A stretch of 48,101 nucleotides of DNA from Pseudomonadota bacterium (GCA_023390415.1 JAEWCW010000092.1:1-48101), one strand, 5' to 3'; counted from the stretch's first letter, positions 15,998 through 24,822 are shown. Program-made: numbers and translations. Notes: generated by a model from the sequence alone, not told the origin.

Positions 15998-17509
15998 ATG
16001 CTGACTCGGCGCGGTTTCGGGCTTGGGCTCACCTCGGCCGCATTTGGCGGATTCGCCCTGGCCGGATGCTCGAGCCTCTCGAGCCTTCCCGAATATGCCT
16101 CGCGAAATCCGGGTTTCCGGACTTGGCGAATGACTCGCTTCTCCGGTTACGGTCCGCTCCTGCCGGACCGGAACCGGCCGCGCCTGCTCGATCTGCCCGC
16201 GGGCTTTCGGTACGCGATCATTTCGCACAAGGGCGAAGATCTCGGCGGCGGGGCAGTCGTTCCCGACAATGCCGACGGCATGGGCGCCTTTGCGCTCGGC
16301 AGTGATCTCACGATCCTCGTCCGCAACCACGAAGTCTCTGCAGGGGACTTTGGGAACGGCGCCTATCCGGCAGGTGATCCTGGCACCCTGAGCCAAGCCT
16401 GGCGGCCCCGCAGCGAGACCCGACTCCAGCCCGGCGGCACGACCACGATCGTCTACAACCACGAGGAGGGCCGAGTCCTCGACCAGTATCTGAGCCTCGC
16501 CGGCACCGTCCGCAATTGCGCCGGCGGGGTGACCCCGTGGGGAAGCTGGCTGACCTGCGAGGAGGAGAAGGCCCAGGGATCAGACCACGGTTGGGTGTTC
16601 GAGGTGCCCGCGCTGCCCCGCGAACGGTTCGAGCGCGAGGCGCGCGCGCCGCAGCCGCTGCGCGGCCTCGGCCGCTTCCGTCACGAGGCGGCGGCCGTCG
16701 ATCCGCGCACCGGCATCGTCTACCTGACCGAGGACGATGCCGGCAGCCTCTTCTACCGCTTCGTCCCCAATCGCTGGGGGCATCTCGCGGAAGGCGGTCG
16801 CCTGGAAGCGCTGGGGTTCGACGGGGTCCCGGAGAGCATCGATACGAGCAACTGGCACGCGCCTCGCTGGGCCGAGCGGGTGAGGCGGAGGGTTCGCTGG
16901 ATTCCGTTGGACGATCTCGACATCGAGAATCGCGACAACGGCCTTCGCGAGCGCGCGCACCGCCAAGGCGCCGCGCGCTTCGCTTATGGGGAGGGCATCT
17001 TTTTCGGCGCCGGCGAGCTCTTCTTCACATGCACCAGCGGAGGGCGGATCCGGAGCGGCCAGATCATGCGCTATTTCCCGTCCGTAAGCGAGGGGGCGGA
17101 GGGGCCGGGCCGGCCGGCGGGCGAGCTCGAAATCTTCCTCGAATCGACCGATCCGACGCGGCTCAACTTCGCCGACAACCTCGTCGTGGCGCCGAACGGG
17201 CATCTGATCGTGTGCGAGGACCCCTATGTCGGCGGCGAGCGCAACTACATGCTTCGGGAAATTGCCGAGAAGCTGGGCGCCCGCTCGGTCGCCTATGTCC
17301 GCGGCATCACCCCCAACGGCCATGTCTACGACATTGCGCGCCTCAATGACTGGACCGAGCTTGCCGGCGCCTGCTTCTCCGCGGACGGCGGCACCATGTT
17401 CCTCAACATCATGGAAGGCGCCCGGACGGTGGCGATCACCGGCCCGTGGCACGAGCGCCTGACCGACCCGCCGGCGGGCGCCCGGGGCATAGCACCGTTC
17501 CGGACCTAA
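15998..17509 (+). CDS. PhoX-family (DUF839) Tat-exported phosphatase-like lipoprotein
   Basis: 503 residues. N-terminus LTRRGFGLGLT is a twin-arginine signal followed by the lipobox ALAGC (Cys24). The rest is the six-bladed propeller of PhoX: family segments seen are LVRNHE, NCAGGVTPWGSWLTCEE, GRFRHEAAAVDP, VYLTEDD, GRIRSGQIMRY and NLVVAPNGHLIVCEDPY. Characterised PhoX enzymes are Ca/Fe-dependent alkaline phosphatases. Several of the glutamates and the Cys that hold the metal cluster appear kept (TCEE, HE, EDD, CED). A strong GGGGGAGGGGG site precedes the ATG at 15998. Whether it is induced by phosphate starvation cannot be seen; I found no obvious Pho box. The annotation 'phosphatase' is by family. 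Confidence 0.88.
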   Translation: MLTRRGFGLGLTSAAFGGFALAGCSSLSSLPEYASRNPGFRTWRMTRFSGYGPLLPDRNRPRLLDLPAGFRYAIISHKGEDLGGGAVVPDNADGMGAFALGSDLTILVRNHEVSAGDFGNGAYPAGDPGTLSQAWRPRSETRLQPGGTTTIVYNHEEGRVLDQYLSLAGTVRNCAGGVTPWGSWLTCEEEKAQGSDHGWVFEVPALPRERFEREARAPQPLRGLGRFRHEAAAVDPRTGIVYLTEDDAGSLFYRFVPNRWGHLAEGGRLEALGFDGVPESIDTSNWHAPRWAERVRRRVRWIPLDDLDIENRDNGLRERAHRQGAARFAYGEGIFFGAGELFFTCTSGGRIRSGQIMRYFPSVSEGAEGPGRPAGELEIFLESTDPTRLNFADNLVVAPNGHLIVCEDPYVGGERNYMLREIAEKLGARSVAYVRGITPNGHVYDIARLNDWTELAGACFSADGGTMFLNIMEGARTVAITGPWHERLTDPPAGARGIAPFRT

Positions 17510-17595
17510 TTTTGTGCCTTTCGGCCCCCGAACGGCCGTTCGCGGTGACCTTCGGTTAACCGCTCCGCGGGCAGAGTTGCCGGAAAGGGAGAGGC

Positions 17596-20286
17596 ATGCG
17601 CAATCAGGCGGCACCGGCGGGCACTGGCCCGCGGGAGGAGAAGAAGCTCGGACATCGCGCGGAATCGGACGCGCGGATCGCGGGCGATCTCGAAGGCGGC
17701 GTTGGGCCGGTCGGCGCCCGCGCGCAGCAGGCGCTGCTCGCCGCGGCGATCGTCGCCGATCCCGCCGAGGAGGCGGCGCTGCTCCGCGCCGAGCTTGCCG
17801 CCGCCCGCGAGCGGCTTCGCGAATCGCGCCGCCAGTTCGCCCATCTGCTCGGCAACCTCTCCGGCGTCGTCTATCAATGCCCGCTCGAGGCGCCGTGGGG
17901 CATGTCCTTCGTCTCGAAGGGGGTCGAGCCGCTCACCGGCTATCGCGCCGAGACCCTCGAGCAAGCCCTCGCCTGGTCCGAGATCATGCATCCGGACGAT
18001 CTGCCCGCGGTGGAGGCCGAGGTGGCCGCGGCGGTCGCCGAGCGCCGCGGCTTCACCTCCGTCTACCGGATCATCCACCGTTCGGGCGATGTGCGCTGGG
18101 TGCGAGAGCAGGGCAGCGCGGTCTATGGCGAGGACGGTAGGCCGCTGTTTCTCGAAGGGGTGATCGTCGATGCGGAGGCCGAGAAGAGGCTCGAACGCTC
18201 GCTCCGCGAGGCCGAGGCCGAGGCCAAGGATCGTGCCGACCGGCTGAACATGATCCTCGATACGGTTCCGCAGATGATGTGGGCCAATCATGAGGATGGC
18301 AGCCGCTTCTATTCGCGCCAGTTTCGCGAATTCACCGGCGTTCCGCTCGGCGATCCGGGCGCGCCGGCGCGGATCGATCTCGTCCATCCCGACGACCGTG
18401 CCCGAGCCGCCGAGATCTGGCGGACCTGCCGCTCGGAGGGGCGCCCCTACGAGGCCGAATATCGCCTCCGCCACCATGACGGCGACTATCGCTGGGTGCT
18501 CAGCCGCGCCAATCCGCAACGCGGCCCCGACGGTCAGGTGGTCGCGTGGTACGGCACCTGCACCGACATTCACGAACGCGTCCTCGCGCGTGAGGCGCTC
18601 GACGCCAGCGAGCGCCTGAACCGCGGAATCATCGAGGCGAGCCCGGACTGCATCGCCTTGCTCGCGCAGGACGGCACGACCCTGTTCATCAACGAGGCGA
18701 CCCGCCGGGTCTATGGCGGCCCCGGCGCCCGCCGGCTCGTCGGATCGCGCTGGGGCACGTCCTTCCGCCAGCCGCTGCTCGCCCGCAGCCAGGACGCGCT
18801 GCGGCGGGCCCAGGCGGGCGAAGTCGTGCGGCTCGTCTTCCAGCACGGGCGGCCCAAGCGGTGGTGGGACATCGTGCTCGCGCCGATCGTCAGCGACGAC
18901 GGGGCGCCGATGCGGATCGTCGTCATCGGCCGCGACGTCACCGACCAGAAGCATGCCGAGGAGCAGGCGCAATGGGCGGCGAATCACGATCCGCTGACCG
19001 GACTGCCGAACCGGATCCTGTTCCAGCAGAAGGTGGACGAGGCGATCGCCTCTGCCGAGTCGGACGGCCGCGGCTTCGGCGTGCTCCTTCTCGACATCGA
19101 CGATTTCAAGCAGATCAACGACTCGATCGGACATGACGCTGGCGACGCTCTCCTCTGCACGTTCGCGCGGCGGATCAGGGAGACGCTTCGGCCGGAGGAC
19201 ATGATCGCGCGCCTCGGCGGCGACGAATTCGCGATTCTGCTCACCGGGATCGAGAATGAGGGCCAGGTCGTCAGCTGCGGCGGCGCTCTGCTCGAGCGGT
19301 TGCGCGAGCCCTGGTTCCACGGCAGCCGGATGCTCGATTGCCGGGCCAGCGTCGGCGCCAGCATCTTCCCTGCGCAGGCGGGCGACCGCACCGAATTGCT
19401 CAAGAATGCCGATGTCGCGCTCTATGCCGCCAAGGGCGCAGGGCGCGCCAACATCAAGCTGTTCCGGCCCGAGATGCGCCACGCGATGCAGCGGCGCCTG
19501 TCCATGCTCAGCCTGGCGCGCGACGCGCTGACGCACCAGCGCATCCTGCCTTTCTACCAGCCCAAGGTGAACCTTCGGACCGGGGCCCCGGCGGGCTTCG
19601 AGGCGCTTCTGCGCTGGCGCCATCCAAGCCAGGGGGTCCAGGCGCCATCGACGATCACCGCCGCATTCGAGGAGGTCAATCTCGCCGCAGCGATCAGCGA
19701 GCAGATGATCGCCGCGGTGATCGAGGATTTGAGGCGCTGGCGGGAGGAAGGAATCGGCGCCGGCCATGTCGCGCTCAACGCTTCGGCGGCGGAGTTCCGC
19801 CGCGGGGACTTCGCCGACAAATTGCTCGAGCATCTCCATCGCGCCGGCCTGCCGCCGCAGCTGATCCAGATCGAGGTGACCGAGACGGTCTTCCTCGGCC
19901 GCGGTGCGGATTCCGTCGCCCAGGCGCTGAAGCTGCTGAGCTCGGCCGGGATCGGGATCGCGCTCGACGATTTCGGCACGGGCTACGCCTCGCTCTCGCA
20001 CCTCAAGCAGTTCCCGGTCGATATCATCAAGATCGACCGGTCCTTCATCCGCGATCTGGAGGAGGATCCGGGCGACGCCGCGATCGTCGATGCGGTGGTC
20101 AATCTCGGCCGGAGCCTGGGAATCAACATCGTCGGCGAAGGCGTGGAGAATGAGCGCCAGCACGCGTTCCTGACCGAGCTCGGCTGCGACTTCGGCCAGG
20201 GATTCCTCTACGGGGAGGCGGTGCCCGCGGACCAGGTGGGCGAGATGCTTCGCGGCTGGCCGCCAAGCGGACGGCGCGCGGCCTGA
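17596..20286 (+). CDS. PAS-PAS-PAS-GGDEF-EAL cyclic-di-GMP enzyme
   Basis: 896 residues, no membrane helix. After a coiled leader (about 1-80) come three PAS/PAC units (about 80-200, 215-335 and 340-455; HPDDLPAVEAE, HPDDRARAAEIW and SERLNRGIIEASPD mark them), then GGDEF with an intact GGDEF at 541-545 and NHDPLTGLPNR entry motif, then EAL with E669-A-L, EVTETVFL, DDFGTGYASLSHLK and GEGVEN. Both catalytic sites look complete, so the protein could make and break cyclic-di-GMP, with PAS domains sensing a cytosolic cue (redox, ligand or light). No haem- or flavin-binding residue stands out. ATG at 17596 with an AAAGGGAGAGG site. Monocistronic in appearance: the next gene is 335 bases away. Confidence 0.95.
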   Translation: MRNQAAPAGTGPREEKKLGHRAESDARIAGDLEGGVGPVGARAQQALLAAAIVADPAEEAALLRAELAAARERLRESRRQFAHLLGNLSGVVYQCPLEAPWGMSFVSKGVEPLTGYRAETLEQALAWSEIMHPDDLPAVEAEVAAAVAERRGFTSVYRIIHRSGDVRWVREQGSAVYGEDGRPLFLEGVIVDAEAEKRLERSLREAEAEAKDRADRLNMILDTVPQMMWANHEDGSRFYSRQFREFTGVPLGDPGAPARIDLVHPDDRARAAEIWRTCRSEGRPYEAEYRLRHHDGDYRWVLSRANPQRGPDGQVVAWYGTCTDIHERVLAREALDASERLNRGIIEASPDCIALLAQDGTTLFINEATRRVYGGPGARRLVGSRWGTSFRQPLLARSQDALRRAQAGEVVRLVFQHGRPKRWWDIVLAPIVSDDGAPMRIVVIGRDVTDQKHAEEQAQWAANHDPLTGLPNRILFQQKVDEAIASAESDGRGFGVLLLDIDDFKQINDSIGHDAGDALLCTFARRIRETLRPEDMIARLGGDEFAILLTGIENEGQVVSCGGALLERLREPWFHGSRMLDCRASVGASIFPAQAGDRTELLKNADVALYAAKGAGRANIKLFRPEMRHAMQRRLSMLSLARDALTHQRILPFYQPKVNLRTGAPAGFEALLRWRHPSQGVQAPSTITAAFEEVNLAAAISEQMIAAVIEDLRRWREEGIGAGHVALNASAAEFRRGDFADKLLEHLHRAGLPPQLIQIEVTETVFLGRGADSVAQALKLLSSAGIGIALDDFGTGYASLSHLKQFPVDIIKIDRSFIRDLEEDPGDAAIVDAVVNLGRSLGINIVGEGVENERQHAFLTELGCDFGQGFLYGEAVPADQVGEMLRGWPPSGRRAA

Positions 20287-20300
20287 GGGCGATGGTGCTG

Positions 20301-20336
20301 AAAAGACAAGTGCCCGGCTCACGGGGAGCCGGGCAC
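20301..20336 (-). terminator. Intrinsic terminator on the minus strand
   Basis: GTGCCCGGCTC and GAGCCGGGCAC (20310-20320 with 20326-20336) form an 11-bp stem with a 5-base loop. On the minus strand it is followed by TTGTCTTTT; on the plus strand the following bases are not T-rich. It therefore points to a leftward transcript, although no minus-strand protein gene lies to its right. Confidence 0.7.
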
Positions 20337-20478
20337 CCTATGACGACAAGTCGTCACCCCCTTTAGAACGCCTCAGCCCGCGCGCATCCCTTACCTCGCT
20401 TAGGGATGCGGGGCCGAAGCCTCCCCGAACCGGGCCTTGGGCCCTGGTTGCGGCAGGCACGCTAGGAGGGCTTCCCTG
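20301..20478 (-). ncRNA. Candidate structured RNA between the GGDEF-EAL gene and proS
   Basis: This lies in a 335-base stretch without a protein gene. On the minus strand four hairpins follow one another and end in a terminator: an outer stem pairing 20465-20474 with 20416-20424 around an inner AACC.../...GGTT hairpin; a 9-bp stem CGCATCCCT/AGGGATGCG (20402-20410 with 20383-20391, 10-base loop holding GCGAGG); TGACGA-CTTG-TCGTCA (20341-20356); and an 11-bp terminator stem followed by a T-rich tract. The 5' arm contains CCCTCCT, which could pair with Shine-Dalgarno sequences. A weak -10 (GACAAT) would start the RNA near 20478, giving about 178 nt. I tested it by eye against 6S, SRP, tmRNA and RNase P signatures and saw none. 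The rest of the gap (20479-20621) shows nothing beyond the proS ribosome site. Confidence 0.5.
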
Positions 20479-20621
20479 CATTGTCATGAGCCTATCGGCC
20501 ATTGCTGACGGTTTCGCTCAGATGTGTGACGAATGCGCCACAGCCTCGGTTCCGTAGCGTCGCGGGTCCGCCCTTCGCGGCGAGGTTGCCAGCAAAGAGG
20601 CCGCACCCTAGAGGTCCGGCC

Positions 20622-21944
20622 ATGCGCTTATCCCGTTACTTCCTGCCGGTCGCCAAGGAGACCCCGGCCGACGCCCAGATCGTCAGCCACCAGCTGATGC
20701 TCCGCGCCGGTCTCATCCGCCAGACCGCCGCCGGCATCTATGCCTGGCTGCCGCTCGGCTTCCGAGTGCTCAAGAAGATCGAGCAGATCGTCCGCGAGGA
20801 GCAGGACCGGGCCGGCGCGGTCGAATTGCTGATGCCGACGCTGCAATCGGCGGACCTCTGGCGCCAGTCGGGCCGCTACGATGCCTATGGCCCGGAGATG
20901 CTGCGCATCACCGACCGCCACGAGCGGGAGATGCTCTACGGGCCGACCAACGAGGAGATGATCACCGCCATCTTCCGGGATTCGGCGAAGAGCTATCGCG
21001 ACCTTCCGCGCACCCTCTACCACATCCAGTGGAAGTTCCGGGACGAGGTCCGCCCGCGCTTCGGCGTGATGCGCGGCCGCGAGTTCCTGATGAAGGACGC
21101 CTACAGCTTCGACCTCGACGAGGCCGGCGCCAGGCAGAGCTATTACAAGCAGCTGCTCGCTTATCTGCGCACCTTCCAGCGCATGGGCATCAAGGCGGTG
21201 CCGATGAAGGCGGCCTCCGGCCCGATCGGCGGCGACCTCAGCCACGAATTCATCGTCCTCGCCCCGACCGGCGAGAGCGAAGTCTTCTACGATTCCGAAT
21301 TCGAGGCGTTCGACTGGGACGCGATCGAAGCCGATTATGACGACGAAGCGGCGCTTCAGCAGCTCTTCGACAAGGTAAGCAGCATGTATGCGGCCACCGA
21401 CGAGACCCATGACGAGGCGCGCTGGAGCGAAGTGCCAGACGCGCGCCGCCGGCAGGGCAGGGGCATCGAGGTCGGCCACATCTTCTATTTCGGCACCAAA
21501 TACAGCGCCGCGATGGGCTTCAGCGTTCAGACCAAAGAGGGGACGCAGGTCCACCCCGAGATGGGCAGCTACGGCGTTGGCGTGTCGCGCCTGATGGGCG
21601 CGATCATCGAGGCGAGCCACGACGAGGCCGGGATCGTCTGGCCGGAGGCCGTGGCGCCCTTCAAGGTCGGCCTCGTCAACATGCGCGCCGACGACGCGCG
21701 CTGTGCGGCTGCCGCGGACGACATCTATGCCCGCCTGAATGCAGCCGGGATCGAAACGCTGTATGACGACCGCGACGAACGCGGCGGCGCCAAGTTCGCG
21801 ACCATGGACCTGATCGGCCTGCCCTGGCAGCTGGTCGTCGGCCCCAAGGGCCTCGACAAGGGCGTGGTCGAGCTCAAGAACCGCGGCACGGGGGAGCGCG
21901 AGGAAGTCTCGGTCGAGGCCGCGCTGGCGAGACTGGCCGGATGA
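20622..21944 (+). CDS. proS: Prolyl-tRNA synthetase (short alphaproteobacterial form)
   Basis: 440 residues; charges tRNA-Pro. The class II core is complete: motif 1 region around LPLGFRVLKKIEQIVREEQDRAGAVE, motif 2 RPRFGVMRGREFLMKDAYSF (within that stretch: GREFLMKDAYSF), and motif 3 GSYGVGVSRLMGAI; the C-terminal anticodon-binding domain ends at the stop. The editing (INS) domain of the E. coli enzyme is absent, as in most alphaproteobacteria; editing of Ala-tRNA-Pro then depends on a free YbaK/ProXp-type protein elsewhere. ATG at 20622 with AGAGG seven bases before. The stop overlaps the lolC start (ATGA). Confidence 0.97.
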   Translation: MRLSRYFLPVAKETPADAQIVSHQLMLRAGLIRQTAAGIYAWLPLGFRVLKKIEQIVREEQDRAGAVELLMPTLQSADLWRQSGRYDAYGPEMLRITDRHEREMLYGPTNEEMITAIFRDSAKSYRDLPRTLYHIQWKFRDEVRPRFGVMRGREFLMKDAYSFDLDEAGARQSYYKQLLAYLRTFQRMGIKAVPMKAASGPIGGDLSHEFIVLAPTGESEVFYDSEFEAFDWDAIEADYDDEAALQQLFDKVSSMYAATDETHDEARWSEVPDARRRQGRGIEVGHIFYFGTKYSAAMGFSVQTKEGTQVHPEMGSYGVGVSRLMGAIIEASHDEAGIVWPEAVAPFKVGLVNMRADDARCAAAADDIYARLNAAGIETLYDDRDERGGAKFATMDLIGLPWQLVVGPKGLDKGVVELKNRGTGEREEVSVEAALARLAG

Positions 21945-23191
21945 TCCTCTCGCGCTACGAGCGGATGATCGCCCGGCGCTATCTGCTTCCGGGCAAGGGC
22001 GAGGGCTTCATCTTCCTCGTCGCCTCGATCAGCCTGGTCGCGGTGATGCTCGGCGTCGCCGCCTTGATCATCGTGATGAGCGTGATGAACGGCTTCCGCG
22101 CGGAGCTGTTCGACAAGGTGGTCGGCCTCAACGGCCATGCCGTCATCCAGGGCTATGGCGGCCGGCTCGAGAACTGGCAGCAGATCGCCGAGCTCGCCCG
22201 GCGCACGCCGAACGTCGTCTCGGCCGAGCCGTTGATCGAGCAGCCCCTGATGGCGACGTCGGAAGGGCGGGTCGAAGGCGTGCTGGTGCGCGGAGTCCGG
22301 CGCCAGGACATCCTCGCCAACCCGACCATGCGCGACAACGTCCTTTCAGGCTCGCTGGAGGCGCTTCAGCCGGGCTCGGACAATGTCGCCTTGGGCTCGC
22401 GCCTCGCCGACGCGCTCGGGGTCCGGGTCGGCGACCAGATCAGCCTGATCAGCCCGGAGGGGCGGACGACGCCGTTCGGCACGGTGCCGCGCATCGTCTC
22501 CTACACGGTCGCCGCGACCTTCGAGATCGGCCTCTACGATTTCGACAAGGCATTCGTCGTCATGCCGATCGAAGATGCCCAGACCCTGCTCATGCTCGGC
22601 GACGCGGTCGGCATGGTCGAGGTTCAGACGACCGATCCGGAGCGGGTCGCGGAGATCCTTGCGCCCGTCGAGGAACAGGTGCGCGGCCGCGCCGTCGTCA
22701 CCGACTGGCGGCGGATGAACTCGGCCTTGTTCGAGGCGCTCCAGGTCGAGCGCGTGGCGATGTTCGTCGTCCTCTCGATCATCATCCTCGTCGCCGTGTT
22801 CAACATCCTCTCCTCGCTGATCATGCTGGTCCGCGCCAAGACCCGCGACATCGCGATCCTGCGGACGATGGGCGCAAGCCGGCGCGGCCTGATGAAGGTG
22901 TTCATGACCGTGGGAGTCACGATCGGCGTGCTCGGGATCATCGCCGGCCTGGCGCTCGGCGCGGTGTTCCTGTTCTTCCGTCAGTCGGTGGTGAACTTCA
23001 TCCAACTGGTCACAGGGCAGAATTTGTGGGACCCGACCGTGCGCTTCCTGACCGACCTGCCTTCCAAGACCGATCCGGTCGAGGTGGCCGCGATCGTTCT
23101 CCTCGCCTTCGTCTTCAGCGTCCTCGCGACGATCTATCCGGCGTGGAAGGCGGCGAGCACAGATCCGGTCCAGGTGCTGCGCTATGAGTGA
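21941..23191 (+). CDS. lolC: Lipoprotein-releasing ABC transporter, permease LolC/LolE
   Basis: 416 residues with the FtsX/LolC layout: one membrane helix at about 22-48, a large periplasmic domain (about 50-270), then three helices at the C-terminus ending with the coupling tail YPAWKAASTDPVQVLRYE (the AxxxxPVxxLR pattern is typical). With LolD it extracts outer-membrane lipoproteins from the inner membrane and hands them to LolA. Only one permease gene is present, so a homodimeric LolC2D2 (LolF-like) complex is likely. ATG at 21941 overlaps the proS stop by four bases, and its 3' end overlaps lolD by eight bases. Confidence 0.95.
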   Translation: MILSRYERMIARRYLLPGKGEGFIFLVASISLVAVMLGVAALIIVMSVMNGFRAELFDKVVGLNGHAVIQGYGGRLENWQQIAELARRTPNVVSAEPLIEQPLMATSEGRVEGVLVRGVRRQDILANPTMRDNVLSGSLEALQPGSDNVALGSRLADALGVRVGDQISLISPEGRTTPFGTVPRIVSYTVAATFEIGLYDFDKAFVVMPIEDAQTLLMLGDAVGMVEVQTTDPERVAEILAPVEEQVRGRAVVTDWRRMNSALFEALQVERVAMFVVLSIIILVAVFNILSSLIMLVRAKTRDIAILRTMGASRRGLMKVFMTVGVTIGVLGIIAGLALGAVFLFFRQSVVNFIQLVTGQNLWDPTVRFLTDLPSKTDPVEVAAIVLLAFVFSVLATIYPAWKAASTDPVQVLRYE

Positions 23192-23855
23192 CGTGCTGAC
23201 CGTCCGCGGCCTCAAGCGCAGCTTCGTCCAGGGCGGAGTCACGATCGACGTCCTGCGCGGAATCGATCTCGACGTCCGGCAGGGGGAGATCGTCGCTTTG
23301 CTCGGGCCTTCGGGCTCCGGCAAGTCGACCCTGCTCCAGGCGGTCGGCCTGCTCGAGGGCGGATTCGAAGGCTCGATCCGGCTGCTCGGCGAGGAAGCGG
23401 CGCAGCTCGACGATTCGGGGCGCACCCGCCTTCGCCGCGACTCGATCGGCTTCGTCTACCAGTTCCACCATCTCCTTCCGGACTTCAGCGCGGAGGAGAA
23501 TGTGGTGATCCCGCAGCTCATCCACGGCGCCACCCCGGATGACGCCCGCCAGCGCGCTCGCACCCTGCTCGGCGCGCTCGGCCTCGGCGAGCGGCTCACC
23601 CACCGGCCGGCCAAGCTTTCGGGCGGCGAGCAGCAGCGAGTCGCGGTCTCGCGCGCGCTCGCCAACCGTCCCGCCCTCGTCCTCGCCGACGAGCCCACCG
23701 GCAACCTCGATGAAGCGACCGCCGACATCGTCTTCGCCGAGTTCCTGAGCCTGGTCCGCGGCGAGGGCAGCGCCGCCCTGGTCGCCACCCATAACGAGCG
23801 GCTGGCCGCCCGCATGGACCGCGTGCTGAGGCTCCACGAGGGCAAGCTCGAGTGA
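23184..23855 (+). CDS. lolD: Lipoprotein-releasing ABC transporter, ATPase LolD
   Basis: 223 residues, one ABC ATPase domain: Walker A GPSGSGKST, Q-loop YQFHHLLPDF, signature LSGGEQQR, Walker B LVLADEPTGNLDE, and the switch His in VATHNE. The Q-loop followed by HHLLP is the LolD/MacB-type signature. Powers lipoprotein release together with LolC, whose gene overlaps by eight bases; the stop overlaps the GTG start of the next gene (GTGA). The operon proS-lolC-lolD is a frequent alphaproteobacterial arrangement. Confidence 0.96.
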   Translation: MSDVLTVRGLKRSFVQGGVTIDVLRGIDLDVRQGEIVALLGPSGSGKSTLLQAVGLLEGGFEGSIRLLGEEAAQLDDSGRTRLRRDSIGFVYQFHHLLPDFSAEENVVIPQLIHGATPDDARQRARTLLGALGLGERLTHRPAKLSGGEQQRVAVSRALANRPALVLADEPTGNLDEATADIVFAEFLSLVRGEGSAALVATHNERLAARMDRVLRLHEGKLE

Positions 23856-24748
23856 CCGCCGAGAGGCGGGGCATCGCGGCTCGTCTCGGCATCGCCGCGC
23901 TCAACGTCCCTCTGTCCGGGCTCGGCTTGCTGCGCACCGGCCACGGCCGCGCCGGCGCCCTCTTCATCGCGGCGCCGCTCGGTGCGTATCTCGCGATCAC
24001 CCTCTATTACGCGTTCGGGCCGGTGCTGAGCTTTCCGGTCTGGATTGCCCTCGTGGGAAGTGCGGCCGCGATCTGGCTGCTCGCCATCCTGCTCTCCGCC
24101 TGGATGAGCTGGCGCCGCAGCGCCGAGCGGCAGGGTCAAAACCATTGGTGGTCGCGCTGGTACGGCCTGCTGGGCATCTGGGCGATTTCCTTGGCCGTGC
24201 CACTGTCGATCGACGCGCAGCGTTACTATCGCAGCTTCTATGTTCCCTCCGAAGCGATGACGCCGACGCTCGTCGCGAAGGACAGGTTCGTGGCGCGCAT
24301 GGACGGTTCCGGCGAGCTGCGGCGCGGCGACATCGTCCTTGTCCGCAGTCCGCACGGCGCGATCTATGTCAGCAGGATCGCGGCGCTGGCGGGCGACAGG
24401 ATCGCGATGACGGAGGGGACGGTGATCCTCAACGGCCGACCCGTTGTCCAGCGGCCCGTAGGACCGGGTGAAGGGGGCGCCCGCCGGCTCGCCGAGCAGT
24501 TCCCCGGCGAAGCGCAGCCGCACGAAATCCAGGATTCCGGGATGACGATGGGAGACGAATTCGCCGAGATCACCGTCAGGCCCGGTCATATCTTCCTGCT
24601 CGGCGACAATCGCGATCATGCCGCGGACAGCCGCTTTTCGGCTGATCAACAGGGGCTGGGCCAGCGCGCCCTTGAGGACGTCCGCGGCCGGCCGCTCTTT
24701 TTCTACGGCTGGACCGGCGGCGGGAAGGCGGGGCGTCCGGTGCGCTGA
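23852..24748 (+). CDS. Signal peptidase I (S26) homologue lacking both catalytic residues
   Basis: 298 residues. Hydrophobic segments at about 35-57, 63-88 and 105-122 precede an S26-like periplasmic domain. Box B reads PSEAMTPTL where active enzymes have PSGSMxPTL, so the nucleophile serine is A135. Box D reads IYVSRIAALAGD where LepB has YIKRAVGLPGD, so the general-base lysine is S174. Box E, GDNRDHAADSR (251-261), and RGDIVLV are kept. It is therefore probably not a protease but a membrane protein that keeps the fold, perhaps for peptide binding. Three N-terminal hydrophobic segments are also more than usual. The GTG start overlaps the lolD stop (GTGA), so it belongs to the proS-lolCD operon; a link with lipoprotein sorting is possible but unproved. 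The true lepB must be elsewhere. Confidence 0.85.
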   Translation: MTAERRGIAARLGIAALNVPLSGLGLLRTGHGRAGALFIAAPLGAYLAITLYYAFGPVLSFPVWIALVGSAAAIWLLAILLSAWMSWRRSAERQGQNHWWSRWYGLLGIWAISLAVPLSIDAQRYYRSFYVPSEAMTPTLVAKDRFVARMDGSGELRRGDIVLVRSPHGAIYVSRIAALAGDRIAMTEGTVILNGRPVVQRPVGPGEGGARRLAEQFPGEAQPHEIQDSGMTMGDEFAEITVRPGHIFLLGDNRDHAADSRFSADQQGLGQRALEDVRGRPLFFYGWTGGGKAGRPVR

Positions 24749-24822
24749 CCAAAGCCGCGAATTCTGTGGAGAAATCGGCGCCCAACCTTCCCATAGGACG
24801 GGGTGCCGCCCATAGTCTGTGC

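Noticed and set aside
17529..17542. CGAAC-GGCC-GTTCG palindrome, identical in form to the Bacillus-type LexA/DinR box, 54 bases before the GGDEF-EAL gene
   Set aside because: The LexA encoded here belongs to the alphaproteobacterial type, whose operator is the direct repeat GTTC-N7-GTTC seen before lexA itself. The palindrome is GC-rich and likely to occur by chance.
17506..20322. A 938-codon minus-strand frame antisense to the GGDEF-EAL gene
   Set aside because: The sense strand has complete PAS, GGDEF and EAL motifs; the antisense frame has none.
20310..20336. Terminator of the GGDEF-EAL gene on the plus strand
   Set aside because: The hairpin fits, but no T-rich run follows on the plus strand, whereas one follows on the minus strand. 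It may still help end plus-strand transcripts, but its primary direction is minus.
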